From: Dichetophora obliterata
Lineage: Eukaryota > Arthropoda > Insecta > Diptera > Sciomyzidae
Assembly (NCBI GenBank): GCA_963920525.1
Contig: OY986439.1
Span: 49,231,482 to 49,295,481, forward strand
Length of the DNA: 64,000 nt
Reading direction: 5' to 3'
Shown one piece after another: positions 45,930 to 56,440 of the stretch; the first letter of the stretch is position 1; each line of letters begins with the position of its first letter. Made by a program: the position numbers and the translations under genes. The notes under the pieces are model-generated. The model searched no databases and was not told where the DNA came from. It saw nothing but the letters and a program-made list of their open reading frames with translations.

Positions 45930-46490
45930 ATAGCTTTGTGGTGATTTGTCATGAAAACCAAGGATAAGAGTACTGGATCTGAATTGAGCAGAACAGCATG
46001 CAAAAGATCTGAATTGCAAGCAGATCTTGAAAATTTTCACGTGTTGTGAAGTCTGAAGAACCGAAATAGTTTGTAATTGGACTCTTGCGCATCCTCGGAT
46101 AACTGACCTATGGGTACTATCGCTTTTTGAACTATATCCGCACTGTGCATTAATATTTTATGTACAGCAACAGGCATGTAGTACCAATCATAAATTTCAA
46201 CGTATAATTTTGTTGTTTCTAAAGAAAAAATTTTTTATTTTGTGGTATTAGTTTTAAGACCAGATGCTATGACCTGAAGTATATTAAAATTTTTACGCAT
46301 AAATGTAAAAAAAAATAATTCATATATGTATATATTAAAATGTTTCACCTGCAATGTAACATAAAATCGCTTAATTAAATTTTCTTCTACTCCGGTGATT
46401 TCTAAACATTTCTTGTAATTAGTAAAAAATCTGCGAGCAGTGTTACGGTCATGACTTTCACCATAGCCTTGCAATACCACGTATATTAAT
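45930..46490 (-). pseudogene. Transib transposase C-terminal relic (RAG1-core relative), with intron
   Basis: Exon 1 (46349 up to about 46490) reads LQGYGESHDRNTARRFF and EITGVEENLIKRF, ending TLQ at a CAG|GTGAAA donor. A 75-bp A+T-rich intron (46274-46348) ends in TATACTTCAG. Exon 2 continues VIASGLKTN, a TAA, TTKLYVEIYDWYYMPVAVHK, ILMHSADIVQKA, IVPIGQLSEDAQES and, after NTRK-like erosion with a stop, DLLHAVLLNSDPV. GNTARRFF, WYYMP..VHKIL and PIGQLSE.AQE are hallmarks of Transib transposases, the established relatives of the RAG1 recombinase core. Two stops and the missing N-terminal half make it inactive. Confidence 0.85.
46274..46348 (-). other. Probable intron in the Transib transposase
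   Basis: On the minus strand CAG|GTGAAACA opens and TATACTTCAG|GTCA closes a 75-bp segment. Removing it joins TLQ to VIASGLK in one frame, as expected from continuous conserved text on both sides. Confidence 0.65.
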
Positions 46491-47824
46491 AAACTTTAAA
46501 CAATTTTAATTTCGTCGTCAGCAAAATAGTATAGTGGTGTTGATTCAAATGCTTTCATCATAATCTTTACATTTTGGTTATTATACACGCAGAAAAAAAT
46601 GTTTACTGGAAACATAATATGAGATGATATTAATTTATGTATTTAAAAACTTTTTTGTAGCAAACAATTTTATTTATACAAGAAAGATATAATGTTTGCC
46701 ATAAATATGTTATGTTCACTGCAAACAAGCTAATTTGTTACAATAAATATATTATATACACTGCGTTATCATATAAGCAATATGTTCGCAGCAAACATTT
46801 TCTGATTGTCACAAACATAAGTATGTTCACTACTTTTAAAATATATTTCATATAAATTATTGACGGTTAAAGATATAACATCTGTGTATATTGGCAGAAC
46901 ACTTTTAAGAGGATTTCATACCTTTTATCTGTACTGTACCAGTTTATGTAATTCTTTTACTGGAATTCTTGAAAATATTTGCATCGTGTCTGAAATATAT
47001 CTCAAGAACCAGACGTCTCAGATAAATAAACAGTATACCAAAATATTTTCAATAAAATTGTCTAAACTTATTTAGTACAACAAATTTACGTAAATTAACT
47101 AGTAAGGATGCTATGCCGCAATCAAAGCAAAAGATCGACAAAAGGTCACGCAGCCGGGCCGGAATGGGTTAATACAATAAATGTATCGAAGTTTATCTCA
47201 AACTTGTTTTTTATCCATTCGCAAGTTTTTATCGCTAATTAAACTGAATCATTTCCTATAGTTATGCTGTAATAGGCAAACTTTGTGAGAAATGCTATAA
47301 AAAAACCGAGGAATACAATTTTGATATTGAAATTCTCAGAAGGCGCTGGATGGCGCGCGCTAATTTTTTTTTAAAAACATTTCTTACTATCATTATTTGT
47401 AATGTAAGGTACATTGATCCTGGCCAACCCTGGCCATTTTTTTATTTTTCAAATTTAATAATTTTTTTAATTTCATATTTTTAATTCCTTATCGCAATAA
47501 CGGGATAACAAAAAACTTAAAATCAAAATATGTGGCTTAAAAGCCTAGAGTATATCCTTTCATAAAATATAAACATCGGTTTAATCAAGCACTTTAACAA
47601 AATGTTATAGTACTTTAAAAAAAGACTATATTTTTTTATATTACAAAATATCAACTTTGAGGCTTTACAAAAGCAAAAGTACGCACTTAAATATAAAAAA
47701 CTGCCCAATTCAAATAGCCCATATATATTTCTATCGAAATGTATCAAAATATTATAATAATGTGCAAGTTGCAATTTTTTCTGGATGTCCAACCCATTGT
47801 ATGGGACCGCCCCACCGTGCGTTG

Positions 47825-48419
47825 TGTAGCATACATGGCTTATATGTTGTAATTATGCTTCACTCAAGGACTTTGGTATATCAAGCAATGCCTAAAAGTA
47901 TACTAAAGAAAATTGCTAACATAGTTAGTCCTACGATTAAAAAAAATACTCTAAACGCATGTAGTTTTTGCCATATGTTGTAAAAAACGCAAAAATGCGG
48001 TCACTTTTGTAATTTGAAACATGTAAGTTAAGGACCAATAAAAAGTATTCCATAAATGGAAAATAGAGGCTGCGATGTGCTGATATAGTAATATTTTGTT
48101 AAAAATTAAATTTTCCTCTTTTTCTTCATATCGACTTGATTAAAGACTTTATGGTAAAAAGTGCAACTAAAAATAATCTTCGAGTATGCAGAAATGTTTT
48201 CCAATAATGGTTTTAGTGGTGAAAAAATCTTTATTTGTTTTCAATGAAATGAGTTTTTACGGGCGGGCCCGACGCACAACCTGTTTTATGCCTAGGGAGC
48301 TCGCCGCTCAGGTTAGCCGCCAAACTAACGGTTGTCAGTTTTGACGTTGCCCAGGAAACACCACGTGGAGGTTTGAGGCAATTTCAGAAGGATTATGCTG
48401 GTCTCGCCAGGTTGAGACA
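47825..48419. other. Unassigned DNA, GC-richer from 48255
   Basis: The part 48255-48419 (GGGCGGGCCCGACGCACAAC and on) is clearly GC-richer and runs into the RTE fragment, so it may be the older 5' continuation of that element. No protein text was recognised in it. Confidence 0.35.
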
Positions 48420-48825
48420 GTCAGAAATGTTACGAGAAAGATTCTTCGTATGATCTACGGACCAACCTGCGTCAATGGCGAGTACCGAATACGGTGGAAT
48501 GATGAACTGTATGAGCTGTACGCTGACATCGACATAGTCAAGTGCATTGAAATCGAGCGGCTTCGCTGACTAGGTCATGTTCAGCCCATGAAAGATGATG
48601 CTCCAGTGAAGAAAATATTCGATTCAGTACCCAGCGGCGGTCAACGCAGAAGAGGACGACCGCATCTTCCTTGGAAAGACCAAGTAGAGGACAACCTGAC
48701 AAAGCTTGGAATTCCCAACTGCCGCCAGCAAGCGAAAGACAGAAATGGCTGGCGCAAATTCTTAGATGAGGCCAAGACCAACATATGGTTGTAGCGCCAA
48801 CTAAGTAAGTAAGTAATTAAGTGAA
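48420..48825 (+). mobile_element. RTE-clade non-LTR retrotransposon, 3' end only
   Basis: The plus frame gives VRNVTRKILRMIYGPTC, ADIDIVKCIEIERLR, a TGA where the family has Trp, LGHVQPMKDDAPVKKIF, GGQRRRGRPHLPWKD and KDRNGWRKFLDEAK, ending at TAG 48792-48794. This Arg-rich block (RLRWLGHV, RRRGRP, W.D.V..DL, W) is the usual extreme C-terminus of RTE-like reverse-transcriptase proteins. A tail of AAGT repeats (48803-48822) follows, fitting the short microsatellite tails of RTE elements. The 5' part is absent, as in most target-primed copies. Confidence 0.75.
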
Positions 48826-49400
48826 AAAACCTAAAGTGCAATTAATTTGTCTGTAATGAACCTTAAAAACTACCAATTTTATACGACACTATTCAAGCGT
48901 TGTTACATTAATAGACTTAAGAGGCGTCTGCACAAAAAACCTGCAAATATTTTTCCAAAATATTTTGGAATCATGCTAATAAGACTATTTTTAAACAATG
49001 TAAAGAAAGAAAATTATCAAAAGAGCTCATGAATTTTGGTATTTATTTCCACTTTTTAACCACTGCCGCACGCACAGTTGTTTCAACATGAAATTAAAGA
49101 ATTTTTTCATGTTGTAATTTTTTTATTGGAACAGTTAAATTTCGATGAATTTAAATTTCAAAAGCAATTTTCTAAAACTATTCATTAGACAAGTCTTTTA
49201 AATTTTTGTGGATAAGCAGTGAAAGTTACTAGTTTTTTCTATCCCAAAATAAGATAAAATTTGAAGTCATGCCTAGATAGAAACTGCTTTAACAAAATTT
49301 TTAATACAACAAATACAAATGTATCTTAAACTCATTTTCCTAATAATGATTAATTCCATAGTTAATTGTGCTCTTTGATAATTTTACAATATTTTATTTT
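48826..49400. other. A+T-rich DNA without recognised features
   Basis: Nothing was recognised before the foldback cluster. Confidence 0.4.
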
Positions 49401-49403
49401 AAG

Positions 49404-49595
49404 CTTTAGGTCAAAGTAAGTTATGAAGAAGACAACTAATAACAACAACAAGACAAACTCTTTATAAAGCCTATAACACAGTAGTCTTGACAGACTGACC
49501 TTTAGCAAGGCGCTGCCATTTCTTCTTCAGTAGTCTTGAGTGATTGCTCGAAAACTTTGGCTTCATAATTTTACTTTGACCTATAGCTCGAAATA
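49404..49595. repeat. Small foldback, relative of the large hairpin
   Basis: AGGTCAAAGTAAGTTATGAAG (49410-49430) is inverted at about 49560-49582 (CTTCATAATTTTACTTTGAC). Between them come AACAACAACAAGACAAACTC, GACAGACTGACC and TTCTTCAGTAGTCTTGAGTG, which repeat in the same order inside the arms of the hairpin at 49688-50394 (AACAACAACTCTG, AGACAGTCTG, CTCTTCAGTAGTCTTTGAGT). Confidence 0.7.
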
Positions 49596-49687
49596 ATTTC
49601 TTGTAAATATTTGTAATTGGAGAAATAACATTTTTTTAAATAATATTGTCATTTAATTAGTTTTTTTGATCTATTGAATAATTACAT

Positions 49688-49732
49688 GAATTAAGATTGT
49701 GAGCATTAGATCAAGTGAGTTTTCAAGAAGGC

Positions 49733-49776
<44 letters not shown>

Positions 49777-50394
49777 CTCTGTATAGAGTCAATCACTTAG
49801 CTGACTAGACAGTCTGTTTCGGAAATCGCTACATATTCCTCTTCAGTAGTCTTTGAGTGATTAAGCTGTGATCAACTCACTGTTTAAACTAGCATTTGAA
49901 TGTGCAGATCCTCTAATTCATTCTTATGAATTGTATGGCTGCTAATCATATGACACTTCAAAGCAGTAGGCCATTTTAGATCACCGCCATTAACTCTATC
50001 AAGGGTTGCCATGTGTTCTAGTTGCTTCTTCATTTATTTCAATATTCAATGAATATTGAATTTTGAATATTGAAATAAATGAAGAAGCAACTAGAACAGA
50101 TGGCAACCCTTGATAGAGTTAATGGCGGTGATCTAAAATGGCCTACTGCTTTGAAGTGTCATATGATTAGCAGCCATACAATTCATAAGAATGAATTAGA
50201 GGATCTGCACATTCATATGCTAGTTTAAACAGTGAGTTGATCACAGCTTAATCACTCAAAGACTACTGAAGAGGAATATGTAGCGATTTCCGAAACAGAC
50301 TGTCTAGTCAGATAAGTGATTGACTCTATACAGAGTTGTTGTTGTTGTTGCCTTCTTGAAAACGCACTTGATCTAAAGCTCACAATCTTAATTC
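49688..50394. repeat. Giant near-perfect hairpin, ~345-bp arms
   Basis: The left arm opens GAATTAAGATTGTGAGC at 49688 and the right arm closes GCTCACAATCTTAATTC at 50393. The arms meet around 50056 at TTTCAATATTCA/TGAATATTGAAA with a loop of only about 15 bases. I count about six single-base mismatches over the whole arm, plus a longer (CAA)n run on the left (49732-49774). No frame runs through it. Transcription from either side would give a long dsRNA. Confidence 0.95.
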
Positions 50395-51154
50395 AATATT
50401 GTCATTTGTCATCATATTTTATTCGATTGCTAAACCTTAACAGGTTTTATAGCAAATTTAAAATTATAAAATAAGATATTTAATACAATTCAAAAATATA
50501 AAGCATGATTTTGATTGAAATCAAGCTTAGCAGGGTTGCGTTTTCAAGACAAACAAGATCAAGTTAGCAAAAAATTTTTGTATCCGGACATCGGTGGAGT
50601 CGTGTGACAAACAAGGTCTCATACCCAATAAAACACCACTCCAATAAGTATATATATTCAATATATATCGTTCTGTCTTCCTGAAGCCAGTGGGATCCTG
50701 GCTTGACAAGGTGGTTAATCGACAAGCTAGGTCAACTTCACCAAACCAATTTTCATAAAACAAAAAAAACCAATTGCGAACGCAGGCATCAAGACAAACT
50801 AGGTCTTATCGGCTACTCATATTAATTAATATACACCACGGTACCGTCAACAAATGTAGTCACATTCATCATGATTCAGATCCATTCAGATTATTTAGAT
50901 GTTCATACACCAAAATTATCCATTTTACGCTAAGGTCCATTTATCCATTTAGATTGTTATATTAAATATATGACCAGATGCATCAGATTTATGTTTGAGA
51001 GAACTTAATCTTAATCAAACAGTACTGCAGGTAATCATGTCGAGTAACTCTAGGACGAGATCTTCTAGGACGAAGAGAAATATTCAAATATATTTTACTC
51101 AATAAATATGGACTGTTGACATATGCATGTAAAAGTTTAATATTTTCTAAAGAA
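50395..51154. other. Unassigned DNA with repeated ACAAACNAGGTC words
   Basis: Words such as CAAGACAAACAAGATCAAG, GTGACAAACAAGGTCTC, CGACAAGCTAGGTCAAC and CAAGACAAACTAGGTCTTA recur at 50548, 50604, 50720 and 50791. A 78-codon minus frame (50527-50763) overlaps them and shows no motif. This could be the older 3' continuation of the Jockey copy to its right or a separate repeat. Confidence 0.4.
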
Positions 51155-52680
51155 GGAAGATTTAAGAGTTATAACCGATGTTCATAAGGTGGTAAGTGAC
51201 AATCAGAACTATAATAAAGATAGCTTAAGCAAAACAAAAGAAATTGTTTCTGCACTGATTCAATGTCGTCTATGTAACAACCGTATCGTGGGCACCAAAC
51301 AACTGAAGCATATTTTAAGATAGGCCGCACTAGGGAAGTGAATAAGGTTTTCGTTATGAATGGATCATTAAATTCTTTTGCCCAACGTTTAATAAATCCT
51401 AAAGTACTATTTGCTCTATTTACTATTTTATTTACATGAATATTAAAGCGTAGTTTAGGATCCATTGTAACTCCAAGATCATTGAAAATATCTAAGGACT
51501 CCAATGGAGAACTACAAATTTTGAAGGTACATTTAATTGGTGGTGGCATTTCTTCATGTTGAGGTTCATACGGTTCGTTTTGCACTAGTTATGAAGATGA
51601 TCAATGTCGGCTTGCAAAAATACAGCTTCATTATCATTTTTAAAAGAAAGGAAGAGTTTGACGTCGTCAGCAAACATTAAGATGCTAGAACGCATTATGA
51701 CAGATGGCAAATCGCTTATAAAAAGTAAAAGCAGAAGGGGCCCAAGATGACTTCTTTGAGGTACTCCTGAAGTAACAGGAAACTCATGTGATTTCTTGAG
51801 CTTAAAAAGAACAGATTGTGTTCTATTGCTTCAGTAAGATTCAATCCACTTTACCAACGGTATAGGAAATCCAATAAGATGCAATTTTAAGATCAATAGT
51901 TTGTGATTTACAACGTCAAAAGCTTTGCTAAAATCCGTGTAAATAACATCAGTCTGCATGCCTTTTCCAAAATTTTTTATAGTTTTTGCTGTAAATTCGA
52001 GAAGGTTAGTAACAGCAGATTTTCCAGAAAGAAATCCATGTTGGATTAAAGACTTAACGCTATGCGATAGTCGTGATGTAACAATTGCCTCTAAAAGTTT
52101 AGGCAAAGCGCTTAATTTTGCGATGCCACGGTAGTTATCAATTAAGGACCTATTTCCGGATTTATGCAGCGGAATAATAAATGAATGCTTCTAGGCTGCA
52201 GGAAAATAGCAGGATTTTAATGATGAAGTTAATTGTAAAGAGATTGGAGTTACTATTTCTTCACAGCAGTATTTTAATATACATGAAGGTATGTTATCAA
52301 AACCACTTTTATATGATATTTTAATATTTTTTAAAAATGATAAGACTGTGTTTGTGTCTATTATTGGGAAATAAATATCCCCAGATTGAATATTGAAGGG
52401 ATAACTTAAATAAGCATGGGATGATGATGAATAAGTTGTCTTGAAAAAGTCAGCGAAAAGATTGCAAATACTATTATGATTATTGGACTCAGCAGAATTA
52501 TACTTCATAAAAGAAGGATAGGAATCAATCTTACGTTTTGTGTTCACAAAGTTCCAGAAGGATTTAGCATCAGATTTGATGTTTAATTTCACTTTTGTTA
52601 AGTAAATATTATAGGATTGTTTGCATAACTGTTGGTAACTGTATTTAATCGAGGTATAGCATCCAAAATCTCATATGTTA

Positions 52681-53967
52681 TTGGGGGTTGGAATAAGTTT
52701 TAAAGGTTTTCTAAGAGATGGCGTAACTATCAATAGATCACATCGGGCACACCTGTGACTATATTCATTTCAAAGCACATTGTGTAAGCTTCATTTTTCA
52801 GTATGTGTCATTCCACTGAAGTGTAAACAACATATATTTTTTTCTCTGTGAACATGTCGACTTTCGTTCCAACAAAACGCAATTTGCGGGAAGGTTTACT
52901 TTTGTGCTTCCATTTGAAGAAAAAAGCGGTTGAAGCACAACGCACGCTTACTGAGGCTTACGGGGACTATGCTCCATCGATTTCTACTTGTGAGTACTGG
53001 TTCCGTCGGTTTAAAAGTGGTGATTTTGATACGGAAGACAAAGAGCGTCCGGGCCAGCCGAAAAAGTTTGAAGATGAGGAATTGGAGGCTTTGCTCGATG
53101 AAGACCCGTGTCAAACCCTTCAAGAATTGTCAGAATCATTGGGAGTCGACTTATCAACGGTCGGCAAACGCTTGAAGGCCATGGGAATGATTCAAAAGCA
53201 AGGAAATTGGGTGCCGTACCAGTTGAAACCGAGAGACGTTGAACGGCGATTTTGCATGTGCGAACAACTGCTTCAACGGCATAAAAGGAAGAGTTTTTTG
53301 CATCGAATTGTCACTGGCGATGAAAAGTAGATCCATTACGATAATCCTTAGCGAAAAAAATCGTGGGGACCACCCGGCCATGCATCAACATCGAGGGCCA
53401 AGCCGAATATTCATGGCGCCAAGCTTATGCTGTGTATTTGGTGGGATCAGAAGGGTGTCGTGTACTATGAGCTGCTAAAACCTAACGAAACCATCACTGG
53501 GGAACGCTACCAACAACAATTGATGCAATTGAGCCGAGCATTAAAGGTTAAACGGCCGGAATATGCCAAAAGACACGACAAAGTGGTTTTTCAACATGAC
53601 AACGCACGGCCACATGTTGCAAGAACCGTCAAGGAAACGTTGGAGGCGCTGAATTGGGATGTGCTACCCCACCCGCCTTATAGCCCAGACATAGCCCCTT
53701 CCGACTACCACCTATTCAGATCGATGACGCATGGCTTGGCTGAGCAGCGCTTTACTTCTTACGAGGATACAAAAAAATGGGTCGATTCGTGGATTGCCTC
53801 AAAAGACGAATCGTTCTTCCGGCGCGGAATCCATATGCTGCCAGAAAGATGGGAAAATGTTGTAGCTAACGATGGACAATACTTTGAATAATATACATTG
53901 TACCGTTGTTTCTAAATAAATGCTCAAAAACCGAAAAAAAACCTTTAAAATTAATTCCAACCCCCAA
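52681..53967 (+). mobile_element. Mariner (DD34D, mauritiana-like), nearly intact
   Basis: The left end TTGGGGGTTGGAATAAGTTT and the complement of the right end TTGGGGGTTGGAATTAATTT form a ~31-bp inverted repeat (through TAAAGGTTTT). TA flanks are at 52679-52680 and 53968-53969. At 1287 bp it has the usual mariner size. Confidence 0.95.
52854..53891 (+). pseudogene. Mariner transposase (DD34D) with two nonsense codons
   Basis: One continuous frame of about 345 codons, from ATG 52848 or 52854 (MSTFVPTKRNLRE fits the family start) to TAA 53889-53891. The N-terminal helix-turn-helix part covers HLKKKAVEAQRTL to YWFRRFKSGDFD. The linker carries RPGQPKK and ALLDEDPCQTLQEL. The core has VTGDEK (first Asp), FQHDNARPHVARTVKE (second Asp) and YSPDIAPSDYHLF, whose final Asp is 35 residues after the second, giving DD34D. 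The only breaks seen are TAG at 53328-53330 (a Trp codon in the family) and TAG at 53349-53351 (probably a former Lys/Gln codon). No frameshift was found. It is the least damaged transposase in the window and the most recent insertion by that measure. Confidence 0.9.
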
Positions 53968-54835
53968 TATGTGTTTTTTGATATTTTTTATAGTATTAAG
54001 ATTTCAAGTTCCTCATTTTTCTTAATACATTTGTATACCATACCGGACCCGATGTCAAAGAGGCTTTCCTTTGCGGAACAGATTTTAGAAAACAATCATT
54101 GAGCGTTCTATTAAACGCATATTCCACATCATCAAGACTCCAAGAAGATAAACTATTTGTATTAATATTTAGAATAGAATTCCAGTTTATATTGGACAAG
54201 TTATTTTTCAAAATCACGTAGTTTGTTTTTTTAAAGTTAAACTCAATAGGCGGTTGAGAATCATAGTACTGCACAGATGGTTTTGGAAAATTTAAAATAA
54301 TTTCTAATGTTGGATGATGAAAATCTTCGGGTGTAACCAGATGATCTGATTTGGACACAGAAGCGATATAGCTTTCATAGAAAAAAACACCAGATCAAGC
54401 AATTTTATTGTTAACTAGCTTATATACCCGGTGTTACTCGAGATTGATTTATATAAACATTTAAATATACACTTCTCGATTAAATGTTTTTTAAATTCTG
54501 GAATAATGAAAAACGTGTTGAATTTTATTTTTAAGCTACCATTAGAAAGGTAATTGAACGAACTTTAAGCCGAAAAAGTTTTGGAAAATTTTTGCTGTAG
54601 GTGGTTCCATCTCTTGCGGTGAGCTTATTGAATTCAAAGAAAGAGTACGAAAAACATATTTTAAAAACTAAAAATAATTTTTATATATATTTAATCTTAA
54701 AGCTTGCAAAACCGCCTTTTCAACAATATAGAAATTATGGTGGGACTCAATGCGTCCTTGAGATATGGACATTTAAACATCTTATTAAAAATTTATCAAA
54801 AATTTATATTAAAAAATATATTAAACTTTTTTAAA

Positions 54836-54970
54836 AAAAAAAAAAAAAATAATGAAATATATGAAAAAAAGCGGAGATATTGGCAATAAAATAAAAACTT
54901 TGATTTTCACATAATTTTTTTCTCATTATTAGCTATCAATGTTTTATAAAAAATTCGTTGTACTAAAAAT
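54836..54970 (+). repeat. Internal direct repeat, copy 1 (copy 2 at 56308-56440)
   Basis: Both copies read A-run, AATGAAATATAT, AGCG.AGATATT.GCA, ACTTTGATTTTCA, TTTTTTTCTCATT and AATGTTTTATAAAAAATTCG/GATGTTTTATGAAAAAGTCG, then TTGTACT. They are offset by about 1.47 kb within the element at 54412-56732. Confidence 0.75.
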
Positions 54971-56307
54971 GATTGTACTAAAATTTATATTAGCTTCGTT
55001 TTTTTTCATGGGAGATCAGGATCATATCATCGCATTTGGAAGAAAAGCAAAAACAAAAAATAATCCAGCAAGTGAGCTGGACATATAAATTGATTCAATT
55101 CTGTTTTAAGTGTTGAAAGCGCAACTGCAAGACTAGACAACAATTAGCCGTTAATGACGCTGCGACTGAAAAAACTGGCAGAACTGCATTATTTAACATT
55201 TTGAAAGTTGGGTAGCAATAGCATTTTCGCAAAAAATTTCACAAAACTTATCTGCTAGCTACATAAGAACATCAGATATTCTTCTGTAAGCAGAAAATAG
55301 CGCCGCCTGTCTGTAATCCCAAACGTGTGGGGTTAAATTTGAAGAAACTTTTGGTGGACATCATTCACCGCAAGGTGTATAGTTTGCACCCATAGTACTT
55401 ATAAATGTGGCGCCATCTACCTGTGAATTTAAAGCACAGATCAAAACCAATGAAATTGTGCTAACCAGATGCGCATATGTTTTACTATATCGCCCTATAG
55501 CTAAAACTGATTACATGAAAATATTAACTTTTACAGCATTCTTATTCACAGTCATCTTTTCGATGCAATGGTGATATATATACAACATTTAAAGTACCAT
55601 TGATAAAGAACCGAAAGACAACGGTGACGCAATAGTGAGAAAAATAGAGCCATCACAACAAAACAAATTTAACAGGAAGGGGTAGGGAGGCAAAAAAACT
55701 TAGTAGATTACTATATGGAAGATTTTTTATAAACCAAAATGTTCGTAATTACTCTAGACACACAACTGAATTCTTAGAGATAAATGGGGACGTTCAAATT
55801 ATATAGAGAATTTTAAAACAAAACTCAGTTTTATTAATAGTCTGAAATTAATTAATAGTATTAATATTATTAATTAATAGAATGACAAAATAAATTTTTA
55901 GCCAAAACTTTTGATTGGAAAGAGATATTGAAGTAATATTTTCACGTAAATTATTTTTGAGACTTAACTTTTTTGTAAAAAATATAAAAACAACATTTTG
56001 GAGAAAATTAATTTCGCGAAAAAAGTCAAAGGGTACCCTTGTTGTTTTGATGACAAAAACAGTAAAATAATTTTTGCGCTTAGCTGGAAGAATTTTTGCA
56101 AATAAGTGCCATGTCATATGAAAGGTAGTCAGATTTGCTATTTTTAATTGATTTCATTTTTACAACAACAACAATTTTTGAGTCATTTTTTTAGTAAAAA
56201 GTCAATATTTTGGACCTTTTTTGGCATACTCATAAAACATATATACACTGACTTAACGGTACAGTTCAACCTATTTTTGTGAAGTGATTTTATTTAACTT
56301 TTGAAAA

Positions 56308-56440
56308 AAAAAAAATTGAATGAAATATATTAATGGACAGCGAAGATATTTGCATCGAAAGAGCAAACTTTGATTTTCATGTCGTTTTTTTCTCATTCTT
56401 AGGTAACGATGTTTTATGAAAAAGTCGTTGTACTGAAAAT
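56308..56440 (+). repeat. Internal direct repeat, copy 2
   Basis: See copy 1 at 54836-54970. The stretch between the copies (54971-56307), which includes CGCCATCTACCTGTGAA-like text, either was duplicated with them or inserted between them. Confidence 0.75.

Larger units (their letters stand above)
45475..47819 (-). mobile_element. Transib transposon, decayed, with 35-bp TIR
   Basis: The left end CACGGTGGGGCGAGCCCATA and the complement of the right end CACGGTGGGGCGGTCCCATA continue to GGTTGGACAT with three mismatches in 35 bases. Flanks are CGTCG (45470-45474) and CGTTG (47820-47824), a 5-bp duplication of CGNCG type with one change. The minus strand carries a Transib transposase C-terminal relic (45930-46490). 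The remaining ~1.3 kb toward 47819 has no recognisable coding text, so the N-terminal half is lost or too decayed to read. Confidence 0.9.
51155..54390 (-). mobile_element. Jockey-clade non-LTR element, minus strand, split by a mariner
   Basis: Read on the minus strand from 54390 down it gives the C-terminal end of the endonuclease, linker, reverse transcriptase and thumb, in the same order and wording as the copy at 24724-29846. The mariner at 52681-53967 interrupts the linker at a TA (52679-52680 / 53968-53969). Its 5' end stops inside the endonuclease and its 3' end fades at about 51155. Confidence 0.85.
51155..54390 (-). pseudogene. Jockey-type endonuclease/reverse transcriptase ORF2 remnant
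   Basis: In order on the minus strand: endonuclease tail SKSDHLVTPEDFHHP and VQYYDSQPPIEFNFKK, then SSWSLDDVEYAFN and GPVWYTNVLRKMRNLK (54358-53996). Past the mariner come YQQLCKQSYNIYLTKVK and KSFWNFVNTKRK (52592-52550), then SGFDNIPSCILKYCCEEI (RT start). RT boxes follow: YRGIAKLSALPKLLE, QHGFLSGKSAVTNLLEF, DVIYTDFSKAFDVVNHK (about 51905), SGVPQ and catalytic FADD (51663-51674). The thumb is FIKRWAKEF and ILKYASVVWCP (51585-51169). In-frame stops and shifts are scattered, so it is inactive, but it is less eroded than the plus-strand copy. Confidence 0.85.

Noticed and set aside
50527..50763. 78-codon minus frame as the Jockey C-terminus
   Set aside because: It does not match the C-terminal text of the other Jockey copy (RRGTRH ... 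DFNDNFNMINL) and overlaps repeated ACAAACNAGGTC words.
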